A stretch of 6,823 bases of DNA from Rhodocyclales bacterium (GCA_021413665.1 JAIOPW010000087.1:1-6823); one strand, 5' to 3'; shown: positions 1-6,823, numbered from the stretch's first letter. The notes: a model not told the origin generated them from the letters alone. Numbers and translations: made by a program.

Positions 1-412
1 TGATCGCCAGCAGATAGAGCACCCCGGCATCGACGTTGGCCAGGGCCCAGCCGGGCGAGAAGGGAATCACGGCCCAGGCGGCGAGTGCCGGTGCGATGGC
101 CATCACCGGGCCGAGGACAAAGAGCTTCTTGTCGGCGGCCGTCGGGAACAGGACTTCCTTAAAAAACAGCTTGAGGCCGTCGGCAATCGGCTGCAGGAGA
201 CCCCACGGACCGACCCGGTTGGGGCCGATGCGAACCTGCATCCAGCCGATGACCTTGCGCTCCCAGAAGGTCAGGTAGGCGACCGACAGCATCAAGGGCG
301 CAAGGATCAGGACGATCTTGAGCAGCGTCCAGATCAGTGGCCATACCGGCTTGACCGTTGGCCACAGAGGCCCGAGCAGGCTTGAGACGAAGGGCAGAAC
401 GGTGGCTTCCAT
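1..412 (-). CDS. nuoH: NADH-quinone oxidoreductase subunit H (NuoH), 3' end cut off by window edge
   Basis: NuoH is the inner-membrane subunit of complex I that contacts the peripheral arm and forms much of the quinone-binding chamber. About 137 N-terminal residues of a protein usually near 340-350 are visible; the frame is open to the window edge. Residues 26-48 form a first hydrophobic helix. It is followed by the family's signature cytoplasmic loop: E51-R52-K53, then G56-W57-M58-Q59-V60-R61 and G63-P64-N65-R66-V67-G68-P69, then L72-L73-Q74-P75-I76-A77-D78-G79. A second hydrophobic stretch lies at about 97-118. The ATG shares one base with the nuoG stop (TGATG), which points to translational coupling. 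A GGAGAAGG Shine-Dalgarno sequence lies inside the end of nuoG. Nothing in the visible part looks damaged. Identification is by recognition of these motifs and operon position and is near certain. Confidence 0.96.
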   Translation of the reverse strand, partial: MEATVLPFVSSLLGPLWPTVKPVWPLIWTLLKIVLILAPLMLSVAYLTFWERKVIGWMQVRIGPNRVGPWGLLQPIADGLKLFFKEVLFPTAADKKLFVLGPVMAIAPALAAWAVIPFSPGWALANVDAGVLYLLAI

Positions 413-2748
413 CACGCCTTCTCCACGCTCAGAACGGAGGACATCGCACCTAGCGCGGCCGTATCGGCATGAGCTGCGGCGATGCGCACCACTCCGTCCG
501 GCAGGCCGGCGTCGAGCCGGGCCGCAAGTGTCACGGTCACCGTAGCGCCAGCGCCGACTTTTACCTTGTCACCCGCGGCGACGCCGAGTTTCGCCAGCAG
601 GGCCGCGCTCATGCGCGCCGACGGCGCCACGGAATCGGCTGCAAGCTGCAACGCAGGAGCTCGCCGCGACAGCGAGTCGGCGAAGTGAATCGGCACATCG
701 GCCAGGCGCTCCAGACCGCCCACCGTTGATGCGAGGTTCAGCGCAACGCCGTCAATGCCGTTGTCGAGGCCTGAAGCGAATTCCGGCTGGCCGCCCAGTG
801 CTTCTGCGCGAACATCCTCGCTGCTGTTGTAATTGAAGCCGGCCTGCTCGAGCAGGTTGCCCAGCACGCGCAACACCTTCCACGCCGGACGGGCTTCGCC
901 CAACGGCTTGGTGGCGGCAAAGAAACTCTGCACGCGGCCTTCGGTATTGACGAAGGTGCCGGAGGTTTCCGAGAAAGGCGAAACCGGCAGCAGCACGGCC
1001 GCATAGTCGAGCATCGCCTGCGACCTGAAGGGGCTGAGGACCACTACAGCCGCCGCCTTGGCCAGCGCAGCAAGCGCCTGGGCACCATCGGCGCAATCGA
1101 GTTCCGGTTCGGCGCCGACGACCACATAGGCCTGCCGCGGATCTTTGAGCATTGCGGCAGCGTTGAGGCCCGCGGCACCAGAAACCGCCTTGGCCACGTA
1201 ACCGCCAACGCTATTGGCGGCCTCGCCGAGGAAACCGAAGCTGCCGCCCAATGCCGACGCCAGCTGACGACCCAGCGCGTGCAGCGTCGTTGCCTGCGGA
1301 TGCTGTTGGGCAAAATTGCCGAGCAGGACAGCTGCTCTGCTGCCCGAAGCCAGGCTCTGGGCAATGGCTTGCGCGTCGGCCGATACGGTGACGCCGGCCA
1401 CTGCCGTGTCAGCCGCAACGCCCTTGATCGCGCAGACCGCCTTGACCACTTGGGCCAGGATTGCCGGCAGTTGCGACGGCGCGGCAATGGCGCGCGCCGC
1501 CAGTTTGATCAACAGGTCGTCGTCGGCACTGTGCAGGATGCTGACCTGCGCACCGCGCTTGGCCGACTGGCGCAGGCGCTGGGCAATCAGCGGATGATCC
1601 TTGCGCAGGAAGGATCCGACCACCAGAACGCGATCGAGGCGACCGATGTCGGCGATCTTCATGCCCAGCCAGGGCGCACCCTTGCGCTTGCCGTCGGCGG
1701 AGAAATCGCTCTGGCGCAGACGGAAGTCGATGTTCTCGCTGCCCAGGCCGCGCAGCAGCTTTTGTGCGAGGTACATTTCTTCCAGCGTCGCGTGGGGGCT
1801 CAGCAGGCCGCCGATGGCGCCGCCGCCGTGGGTCTTGGCGACATCGCGCAGCGCGTGCGCGGCGTAATCAAGCGCAACGCTCCAGTCGACTTCCTTCCAC
1901 TCGCCGCCCTGCTTCACCATCGGCTTGGTCAGCCGCTCGGGCGAATTGAGGCCCTGATAGGAGAAGCGCTCCTTGTCCGTCAGCCAGCACTCATTGATGT
2001 CTTCATTTTCCAGCGGCAGCACGCGCATCACCTTGTCGTGCTTGGTCTGCACGATCAGGTTGCTGCCGAGGCCGTCATGCGGGCTCACCGACTTGCGCCG
2101 GGACAGTTCCCAGGTGCGGGCCGAAAAGCGGAAGGGCTTGGAGGTCAATGCGCCGACCGGGCACAGATCGATGATGTTGCCGGACAGCTCAGTATCCACC
2201 GTCTTGCCGATGAAAGGCATGACTTCGGCACGCTCGCCGCGGTAGGACTGGCCGAGTTCCATGAAGCCGGCGATCTCGGCGGTGAAGCGGATGCAGCGCG
2301 TGCAGTTGATGCAGCGGGTCATGTCGGTCGACACCAGCGGGCCGAGATCCTTGTCGGGGACGACGCGCTTTTCTTCCTCGTATTTGGAGGCGGATTCGCC
2401 GTAGCCGACCGCGAGATCCTGCAACTGGCACTCGCCGCCCTGGTCGCAGATCGGGCAATCCAGCGGGTGGTTGATCAGCAGGAACTCCATCACGGCCTTC
2501 TGCGCCTTGACCGCCAGTTCCGAATGCGTGAATACCTTCATGCCGTTGGTCACCGGCGTGGCGCAGGCCGGCATCGGCTTCGGCGCCTTCTCCACCTGGA
2601 CCAGGCACATCCGGCAGTTGGCCGCAATGGACAGTTTCTTGTGGTAGCAGAAATGCGGGATGTAGGTGCCCAGTTGATGGGCAGCCTCGATGATGGTGCT
2701 GCCCTCGGCGACCTGAAGCGTCTTGCCGTCGATCTCGATCTCGACCAT
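412..2748 (-). CDS. nuoG: NADH-quinone oxidoreductase subunit G (NuoG)
   Basis: NuoG is the large iron-sulfur subunit of the NADH-oxidising module and carries electrons from NuoF toward NuoB. The protein is 778 residues, normal for betaproteobacteria and shorter than the roughly 900 of E. coli. The N-terminal ferredoxin-like domain (about 1-80) has the 2Fe-2S N1b ligands C34, C45, C48 and C62. Next come H94, C98, C101 and C107, the His-Cys3 motif of 4Fe-4S cluster N5, then C146, C149, C152 and C196 for cluster N4. From about residue 215 there is a degenerate molybdopterin-oxidoreductase-like domain and an alanine-rich C-terminus. The extra CxxCxxxC of cluster N7 is absent: the corresponding region (about 213-230) has no cysteine. 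The ATG shares one base with the nuoF stop (TAATG), with AGGGG 7 bases upstream. The frame upstream of this ATG is open through the broken nuoF, so an automatic call may extend the gene wrongly to position 3999. Start and function are secure. Confidence 0.97.
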   Translation of the reverse strand: MVEIEIDGKTLQVAEGSTIIEAAHQLGTYIPHFCYHKKLSIAANCRMCLVQVEKAPKPMPACATPVTNGMKVFTHSELAVKAQKAVMEFLLINHPLDCPICDQGGECQLQDLAVGYGESASKYEEEKRVVPDKDLGPLVSTDMTRCINCTRCIRFTAEIAGFMELGQSYRGERAEVMPFIGKTVDTELSGNIIDLCPVGALTSKPFRFSARTWELSRRKSVSPHDGLGSNLIVQTKHDKVMRVLPLENEDINECWLTDKERFSYQGLNSPERLTKPMVKQGGEWKEVDWSVALDYAAHALRDVAKTHGGGAIGGLLSPHATLEEMYLAQKLLRGLGSENIDFRLRQSDFSADGKRKGAPWLGMKIADIGRLDRVLVVGSFLRKDHPLIAQRLRQSAKRGAQVSILHSADDDLLIKLAARAIAAPSQLPAILAQVVKAVCAIKGVAADTAVAGVTVSADAQAIAQSLASGSRAAVLLGNFAQQHPQATTLHALGRQLASALGGSFGFLGEAANSVGGYVAKAVSGAAGLNAAAMLKDPRQAYVVVGAEPELDCADGAQALAALAKAAAVVVLSPFRSQAMLDYAAVLLPVSPFSETSGTFVNTEGRVQSFFAATKPLGEARPAWKVLRVLGNLLEQAGFNYNSSEDVRAEALGGQPEFASGLDNGIDGVALNLASTVGGLERLADVPIHFADSLSRRAPALQLAADSVAPSARMSAALLAKLGVAAGDKVKVGAGATVTVTLAARLDAGLPDGVVRIAAAHADTAALGAMSSVLSVEKA
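417..424 (-). promoter_or_regulatory. Ribosome binding site of nuoH
   Basis: The minus strand reads GGAGAAGG here, with the GGAG core 8 bases before the nuoH ATG. It is the clearest Shine-Dalgarno match in the window and lies within the last codons of nuoG. It supports the ATG at 412 as the nuoH start despite the one-base overlap with the nuoG stop. Confidence 0.7.
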
Positions 2749-2755
2749 TACGCCG

Positions 2756-2760
2756 CCCCT
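2756..2760 (-). promoter_or_regulatory. Ribosome binding site of nuoG
   Basis: The minus strand reads AGGGG with a 7-base spacer to the ATG at 2748. It matters because the upstream frame is artificially open to 3999; this site and the ferredoxin-domain start show where NuoG really begins. Confidence 0.55.
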
Positions 2761-3416
2761 GCCTTGAAAAAGCCGCTGCCCATCCGTTGCACTTCGGGAT
2801 CGACCAGGCACTTCTTGTTCTCGATGTGGTACTCGAACTCGCTCTTGAAGTGCTTGATGAAACTGCGCACCGGGAACGCGGCGGCATCGGCCAGCGCGCA
2901 GATGGTCTTGCCCATCATGTTGTCGGTGACGCGATTCAGCAGATCGAGGTCCTCGGGACGGCCCTGCCCGTGCTCGATGCGATGCACGACGCGATACAGC
3001 CAGCCGCTGCCTTCGCGGCAAGGCGTGCATTGACCGCAGGACTCCTCGAAATAGAAGTAGGACAGACGCTCCAGCGCCTTGACCATGCACACCGTTTCGT
3101 CCATGACGATCACCGCGCCGGAACCGAGCATCGAGCCGGCCTTGGCAATGGAGTCGTAATCCATGGTGCAATCCATCATGACGTCGGCAGGCAGCACCGG
3201 TGCCGAGGAGCCGCCGGGAATCACCGCCTTGAGCTTGCGCCCGCCACGCATGCCGCCGGCCATTTCGAGCAGCTTGGCAAAGGGCGTGCCCATCGGCACT
3301 TCGTAGTTGCCCGGGCGATTGACATGGCCGGACACGGAGAACAGCTTGGTGCCGCCGTTGTTCGGTTTGCCGAGATTCAGGTAAGCCTCGCCGCCCATGC
3401 CGAGGATGAAGGGAAT

Positions 3417-3423
3417 CGCGCTG
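3417..3423 (-). other. Deletion/frameshift junction in nuoF
   Basis: On the minus strand the last codon in the first frame is CAG (3423-3421). Four bases, CGCG (3420-3417), follow, and then ATT begins the second frame. Family members have about 84 bases here, so the net loss is about 80 bases, which is not a multiple of three. The missing length is estimated from remembered NuoF sequences, not from an alignment. The GC-rich CGCG at the joint could be short homology used in a deletion or an assembler collapse; the sequence cannot tell which. Confidence 0.85.
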
Positions 3424-4000
3424 GCCCTTCTTGCCCTCGATGGATTCGAGCAGGCCGGTTTCCTCGCCGCAGATGTAGGCGCCCCAGCCATGATGTGCGA
3501 ACAGATCGAAGCTGAAGTCGGAACCGAGGATGTTGTTGCCCAGATAGCCGGCGGCGCGGGCCTGGTCAAGGGCCTCTTCGAAGCGCTGGTAGATCTCGAA
3601 GATCTCGCCGTGGATGTAGTTGTAACCGAGCTTGGCACCCACCGCATAGCCGGCGATGATCATGCCTTCGATGGTCGAATGCGGATCGTAGCGCAGCAGG
3701 TCGCGATCCTTGAAGGTGCCGGGCTCGCCTTCGTCGGTGTTGCACACGACGTACTTTTCCGGCGCCGCCTTGGGCATGAAGCTCCACTTCAGGCCGGTCG
3801 GGAAGCCTGCGCCGCCACGGCCGCGCAACACGGACTTCTTGACCTCGGCGATCAGGTCGTCCTGGCTCATCTTGCTGGCGAGGATGCGCTTCAACTGGGC
3901 GTATCCACCACGCGCTTCGTAGTCCTTGAGGCTCCACCCGGCGTCGCCCTTGGCCCAGCCAGTGGTGAGCAGAGGATTGATGGTGTCGATCAGAGCCATG

Positions 4001-4492
4001 CTATTTGCACTCCGCCAACAGCTTGTCGATCTGCTCGGGCAGCATGAAACTGCACATGCGCTTGTTGTTCACCAGCATCACCGGCGCGTCGCCGCAGGCG
4101 CCCATGCACTCGCCTTCCTTCAGCGTGAATTTGCCGTCGGGAGTGGTCTCGTTGAAATCGATGCCGAGCTTTTCCTTGACGTAATCGGCGGCATGCACGC
4201 CACCGGACAGGGCACAGGGCAGATTGGTGCACACCGTGACCTTGTACTTGCCGACCGGGTGCAGGTCGTACATGTTGTAGAAACTCGCCACCTCGTAGGC
4301 GGCGATCGGCGCCATGCCGAGATAGCTGGCCACGGCCGCGATGGTTTCCTTTGGCAGCCAGCCCTTCTCGTCCTGCGCGATCACCAGCGCCGCCATCACC
4401 GCGGACTGCTTCTGGTCAGCGGGATACTTGGCCACTTCCCGGTCGATTTTTGCCAGCGCTTCCCGGCTCAACATGTCGTATTGGTTGTTCAT
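4001..4492 (-). CDS. nuoE: NADH-quinone oxidoreductase subunit E (NuoE)
   Basis: NuoE is the small thioredoxin-fold subunit of the NADH-oxidising module and binds 2Fe-2S cluster N1a next to FMN in NuoF. The protein has 163 residues, the normal length. An N-terminal helical part (about 10-75) contains the family's GWLP (44-47) and EVASFYNMY (67-75) segments. The thioredoxin-like ferredoxin domain follows, with ligands C88 and C93 (CTNLPC) and C129 and C133 (CMGAC), all four present. The ATG lies 5 bases after the nuoD stop and no strong Shine-Dalgarno sequence is visible, so translation is probably coupled to nuoD. A second Met at residue 7 is a possible but less likely start. The stop is one base from nuoF. 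The gene is intact, which contrasts with its direct partner NuoF. Confidence 0.97.
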   Translation of the reverse strand: MNNQYDMLSREALAKIDREVAKYPADQKQSAVMAALVIAQDEKGWLPKETIAAVASYLGMAPIAAYEVASFYNMYDLHPVGKYKVTVCTNLPCALSGGVHAADYVKEKLGIDFNETTPDGKFTLKEGECMGACGDAPVMLVNNKRMCSFMLPEQIDKLLAECK

Positions 4493-4497
4493 GCGGA

Positions 4498-5763
4498 TTA
4501 TCGATCAACGTCGCCGAGTACGAGGTCGATGGTGCCGATCACGGCAGTCGCATCGGCCAGCATATGGCCTCTAACCAGTTCATCCACACCCGCCAGATGC
4601 GGTATCCCCGCCGTATGCAGCTTTATCCGGTAGGGCTTGTTGGCACCATCGGAAACTGCCCAGACGCCCATCTCGCCCTTGGGATGCTCGATGGCGGCAT
4701 AGGCTTCGCCGGCAGGCACGTGCATGCCCTCGGAAAACAGCTTGAAATGGTGAATCAGCTCTTCCATGCTGCCCTTCATTTTCGCCCGCGAAGGAGGCGC
4801 CACCTTGTGGTCGTCGGTGATGACCGGGCCGGCGCCCTTGGCAGAATCGTCGCGCAGCCACTCGATGCACTGCTTGATGATGCGGTTGGCCTGGAACATT
4901 TCCTCCATTCGCACCAGATAGCGGTCGTAGCAGTCGCCATTCACTCCAACCGGAATATCAAAGTCCATGCGGTCATAGACCTCATAGGGCTGCTTCTTGC
5001 GCAGATCCCATTCGATGCCCGAACCACGCAGCATCGCGCCGCTGAAACCCTTCTGCAGGGCGCGTTCCGGAGTGATGACACCAATGCCGACGGTGCGTTG
5101 CTTCCAGATGCGATTGTCGGTCAGCAGCGTATGGTACTCATCGAGGTAGCCCGGGAAGCGATTGGTAAAGTCCTCGAGGAAGTCCAACAGGGATCCGTTG
5201 CGCGCCTCATTGAGTTCCTTGACTGTCTGGGCGTTCTTGAACTTGTTTTCGGTGTACTTCGGCATCCGGTCCGGCAGGTCGCGATAGACGCCGCCGGGCC
5301 GGTAGTAGGCGCCGTGCATGCGGATGCCGGTAAGTGCCTCGAGCACGTCGAACAGGTCCTCGCGCTCGCGGAAGGTGTAGAGCACCATGGTCATGGCGCC
5401 AATGTCGAGCGCGTGCGTCCCGATGCTGAGGAGGTGGTTCTTGATGCGCGCCAGCTCATCGACCATGACCCGGATGTACTGCGCGCGGATCGGCACGTCG
5501 ACGCCGAGCAGGCGTTCCACCGCAAGGCAATAGGCGTGCTCGCTGGGAATCATCGACGTGTAGTCGAGGCGGTCCAGGTAAGGCAGGGTCTGCAACCAGG
5601 TGCGCGTTTCCGCCAGCTTTTCGGTACCGCGATGCAGCAGGCCGATGTGCGGATCGGCACGCACGATAACCTCGCCATCCAGCTCCAGCACCAGGCGCAA
5701 AACACCGTGGGCGGCGGGATGCTGCGGGCCGAAGTTGAGGGTGTAATTCTTGACGTCAGCCAC
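4498..5763 (-). CDS. nuoD: NADH-quinone oxidoreductase subunit D (NuoD, 49 kDa homologue)
   Basis: NuoD is the peripheral-arm subunit, related to the large subunit of NiFe hydrogenases, that forms the quinone-reduction site together with NuoB. From the GTG at 5763 the protein is 421 residues. It begins MADVKNYTLNFGPQHPAAHG, which matches the usual N-terminus of the family. His19 (second His of GPQHPAAHG) and Tyr68 (in RLDYTSM) correspond to the known quinone-contacting His and Tyr of the family. Other family segments are HIGLLHRGTEKLAE and the C-terminal DLVLGDVDR. The hydrogenase metal-binding cysteines are not expected in NuoD and are not seen in the usual positions. An in-frame ATG at 5781 would add six residues and overlap nuoC by 26 bases; I prefer GTG because it fits family length and has AAAAGG 8 bases upstream. 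The GTG start overlaps the nuoC end by 8 bases. Function is certain; the start is moderately sure. Confidence 0.96.
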   Translation of the reverse strand: MADVKNYTLNFGPQHPAAHGVLRLVLELDGEVIVRADPHIGLLHRGTEKLAETRTWLQTLPYLDRLDYTSMIPSEHAYCLAVERLLGVDVPIRAQYIRVMVDELARIKNHLLSIGTHALDIGAMTMVLYTFREREDLFDVLEALTGIRMHGAYYRPGGVYRDLPDRMPKYTENKFKNAQTVKELNEARNGSLLDFLEDFTNRFPGYLDEYHTLLTDNRIWKQRTVGIGVITPERALQKGFSGAMLRGSGIEWDLRKKQPYEVYDRMDFDIPVGVNGDCYDRYLVRMEEMFQANRIIKQCIEWLRDDSAKGAGPVITDDHKVAPPSRAKMKGSMEELIHHFKLFSEGMHVPAGEAYAAIEHPKGEMGVWAVSDGANKPYRIKLHTAGIPHLAGVDELVRGHMLADATAVIGTIDLVLGDVDR

Positions 5764-6358
5764 GGCCGTTGCCTTTTGCATAGGTATCTTCGCGCACGAT
5801 GCGCGGCGTGACTTCGCGCGGCTCGATCGTCACCGGCTGGTAGATCACGCGTTTCTGCTCCGGGTCGTAACGCATTTCGACATAGCCGGAGATCGGGAAG
5901 TCCTTGCGGAAAGGGTGGCCGACGAAGCCGTAGTCGGTCAGGATACGGCGCAGGTCGACATGGCCCTCGAAATGGATGCCGAACAGGTCGAAGGCTTCAC
6001 GCTCGTACCAGTTGGCGCTGTTCCAGATATCCATGACGGAAGGGACGACCGGAAATTCGTCATCCTCGGCAAACACTTTTACGCGCAAACGCCAGTTGTG
6101 GGTAATCGACAGCAATTGGCTGACGGCGGCAAAGCGCTTCCCCTGATAGCCGGTGAACTCCGAGTAATCGATGCCGCTGAGGTCCATCAGTTGCTCGAAA
6201 CGAAAGGCCGGATCGTCGCGCAACTGGCGCATCGCCTCGAAATAATTCGCCACCGGAATAGCTACGGTCAGCTCACCGAACGCCAGCAAAGGTTCGCCAA
6301 TGCGATCGCCGAAGATCTCCTTCAGTTGCCGACAAAGACGTTCCAGTTTGGCGCTCAT
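5756..6358 (-). CDS. nuoC: NADH-quinone oxidoreductase subunit C (NuoC, 30 kDa homologue)
   Basis: NuoC is a structural subunit of the connecting module of complex I; it holds NuoD in place and has no cofactor. The protein is 200 residues, the usual length where nuoC is not fused to nuoD. The family signature is clear: W117-Y118-E119-R120-E121 followed by FDLFGI (123-128), then DLRRILTDYGF (135-145), GHPFRKDFP (147-155) and a C-terminal segment containing YQPVTIEPRE (173-182). The start MSAKLERL is chosen because the frame upstream of it only overlaps nuoB out of frame and does not resemble NuoC. The ATG lies 14 bases after the nuoB stop and no good Shine-Dalgarno sequence is visible there. 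The stop codon lies inside the start region of nuoD, so the two are probably translationally coupled. The gene is intact. Confidence 0.97.
   Translation of the reverse strand: MSAKLERLCRQLKEIFGDRIGEPLLAFGELTVAIPVANYFEAMRQLRDDPAFRFEQLMDLSGIDYSEFTGYQGKRFAAVSQLLSITHNWRLRVKVFAEDDEFPVVPSVMDIWNSANWYEREAFDLFGIHFEGHVDLRRILTDYGFVGHPFRKDFPISGYVEMRYDPEQKRVIYQPVTIEPREVTPRIVREDTYAKGNGRG
5772..5777 (-). promoter_or_regulatory. Probable ribosome binding site deciding the nuoD start
   Basis: The minus strand reads AAAAGG with an 8-base spacer to the GTG at 5763. The competing ATG at 5781 has only a weak GAAG about 7 bases upstream. Together with the family N-terminus this favours the GTG. Confidence 0.45.
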
Positions 6359-6372
6359 GGGATGGCTTGAGG

Positions 6373-6823
6373 TCAGCGGGCGATGGTGGAGGTGCGACGG
6401 ATCTTGCTCTGCAACTGGATCAGACCGTACAGCAATGCCTCGGCCGTGGGCGGACAGCCCGGCACATAGACATCGACGGGCACAATGCGATCCACGCCGC
6501 GCACCACTGAATACGAATAGTGATAATAGCCGCCGCCATTGGCGCAGGAGCCCATGGAAAGCACCCAACGCGGCTCGGCCATCTGGTCATAGACCTTGCG
6601 CAAGGCCGGCGCCATCTTGTTGGTCAGGGTGCCGGCCACGATCATGACGTCGGATTGGCGCGGGCTGGGCCGAAAGACGATTCCGAAGCGATCGAGGTCA
6701 TAGCGCGAACAGCCGGCGTGAATCATCTCGATGGCGCAACAGGCAAGGCCGAAAGTCATCGGCCACATCGAGCCGGTGCGCGTCCAGTTGATGATCTTGT
6801 CCAGCGACGTGGTGACGAAGCCT
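6373..6823 (-). CDS. nuoB: NADH-quinone oxidoreductase subunit B (NuoB, PSST homologue), 5' end cut off by window edge
   Basis: NuoB carries 4Fe-4S cluster N2, the last electron carrier before quinone, and sits at the junction with the membrane arm. The 149 C-terminal residues are visible; the frame runs open to the window edge beginning GFVTTSLDKIINWTRTGS, so only about ten N-terminal residues appear to be missing. The N2 ligands are all present: the tandem cysteines in GLACCAIEM (visible residues 28-29), the cysteine of MGSCANGG (93) and that of PGCPPTAE (123). The conserved RPSPRQSDVMIVAGT segment is also intact. The first Met within the window (6768) lies inside a conserved region (TGSMWPMTFG) and is not the start. 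nuoC follows after 14 bases; nuoA would be expected upstream, outside the window. Confidence 0.97.
   Translation of the reverse strand, partial: GFVTTSLDKIINWTRTGSMWPMTFGLACCAIEMIHAGCSRYDLDRFGIVFRPSPRQSDVMIVAGTLTNKMAPALRKVYDQMAEPRWVLSMGSCANGGGYYHYSYSVVRGVDRIVPVDVYVPGCPPTAEALLYGLIQLQSKIRRTSTIAR

Larger units (their letters stand above)
2748..3999 (-). pseudogene. nuoF: NADH-quinone oxidoreductase subunit F (NuoF), disrupted by an internal deletion with frameshift
   Basis: NuoF is the subunit that binds NADH and FMN and holds 4Fe-4S cluster N3. The first 193 residues (3999-3421) read normally: the glycine-rich GRGGAGFPTGLKW at 60-72, the N87-T88-D89-E90-G91-E92-P93-G94 segment, and G178-E179-E180 of the FMN/NADH pocket. 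After GKKGQ the frame is lost. The second part (222 residues, 3416 to the TAA at 2748) reads normally in another frame, starting IPFILGMGG, and includes the N3 ligands in SCGQCTPC and the later TICALADAAA cysteine. Only 4 bases separate the parts where relatives have about 28 residues, including a proline-rich stretch and an NNxET motif. The two parts total 415 residues; restored length would be near 443, normal for the family. As written no functional NuoF can be made. A one-base gap separates it from nuoE, with GGAG 10 bases before the ATG. The rest looks under selection, so the lesion is recent or a sequence error. Confidence 0.9.

Noticed and set aside
1279..3033. A 584-codon open frame on the plus strand, antisense to nuoG and the end of nuoF
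   Set aside because: It lies wholly opposite clearly functional NuoG sequence, has no recognisable domain, and is the expected by-product of high-GC codon use on the other strand.
3566..3937. A 123-codon minus-strand open frame within the first half of nuoF
   Set aside because: It is an alternate-frame shadow of conserved NuoF sequence with no recognisable motif.
412..3999. A genuine natural NuoF-NuoG fusion protein
   Set aside because: The middle 224 residues are nuoF read out of frame, while the correct NuoF C-terminal half, with its cluster ligands and stop, exists in another frame and nuoG has its own start and ribosome binding site.
3397..4047. A 216-codon plus-strand open frame opposite the 5' half of nuoF
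   Set aside because: It is antisense to real NuoF coding sequence with conserved motifs; no independent evidence for a gene.
4351..5811. A 486-codon open frame on the plus strand, antisense to nuoD and part of nuoE
   Set aside because: It is the mirror of intact nuoD/nuoE and resembles no known protein; it contains low-complexity His/Ala/Val/Asp-rich stretches typical of antisense frames.
6359..6568. An N-terminal extension of NuoC upstream of MSAKLERL
   Set aside because: The extension overlaps nuoB out of frame, is Arg/His/Ser-rich, and would exceed the usual 200-residue length.
1..6823. A search for CRISPR, insertion sequence, tRNA, inverted-repeat terminator or defence-like genes
   Set aside because: The window is filled edge to edge with complex I genes; no repeat array, transposase, RNA gene or foreign-looking insert was seen on either strand.

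Overview
The window is a stretch of a nuo operon, encoding respiratory complex I (proton-pumping NADH:quinone oxidoreductase, NDH-1). All genes are on the minus strand. Read in transcription order from the right edge they are nuoB (5' end cut off), nuoC, nuoD, nuoE, nuoF (broken), nuoG and nuoH (3' end cut off). Coding sequence covers the window almost without gaps. Junctions are 1 to 14 bases apart or overlapping, as expected for one polycistronic mRNA. I see no RNA gene, mobile element, CRISPR array, promoter or terminator, and no intergenic stretch longer than 14 bases.

The organism looks like a betaproteobacterium, perhaps Rhodocyclales-like. This is inferred from high GC, the nuoB-C-D-E-F-G-H order, separate nuoC and nuoD (fused in E. 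coli and relatives), a NuoG of about 778 residues without the extra N7 cluster cysteines, and the wording of the proteins, such as the NuoD start, the NuoC ERE-FDLFGI motif and the NuoH quinone-loop sequence. Genus-level assignment is not possible from this alone.

The genes encode the electron-input and connecting parts of the enzyme. NuoE, NuoF and NuoG form the NADH-oxidising module: FMN in NuoF, then iron-sulfur clusters N3 (NuoF), N1a (NuoE), and N1b, N5 and N4 (NuoG). NuoB, NuoC and NuoD form the quinone-reducing connecting module with terminal cluster N2 in NuoB. NuoH is the membrane subunit that helps form the quinone chamber. The remaining membrane genes (nuoI to nuoN) and nuoA would be expected just outside the window.

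The one real anomaly is in nuoF. After residue 193 the frame is lost, and about 28 conserved residues expected at that point are missing, including the segment with the conserved Asn-Asn-x-Glu-Thr motif. The rest of nuoF continues intact in another frame to its normal stop. This is a net loss of roughly 80 bases with a frameshift, not a simple single-base error. By chance the shifted frame has no stop codon and runs straight into nuoG in its correct frame, giving a misleading 1195-residue open frame. A sequencing or assembly error and a true loss-of-function mutation are both possible. I found no evidence of a previously undescribed system; apart from nuoF this is an ordinary housekeeping operon.
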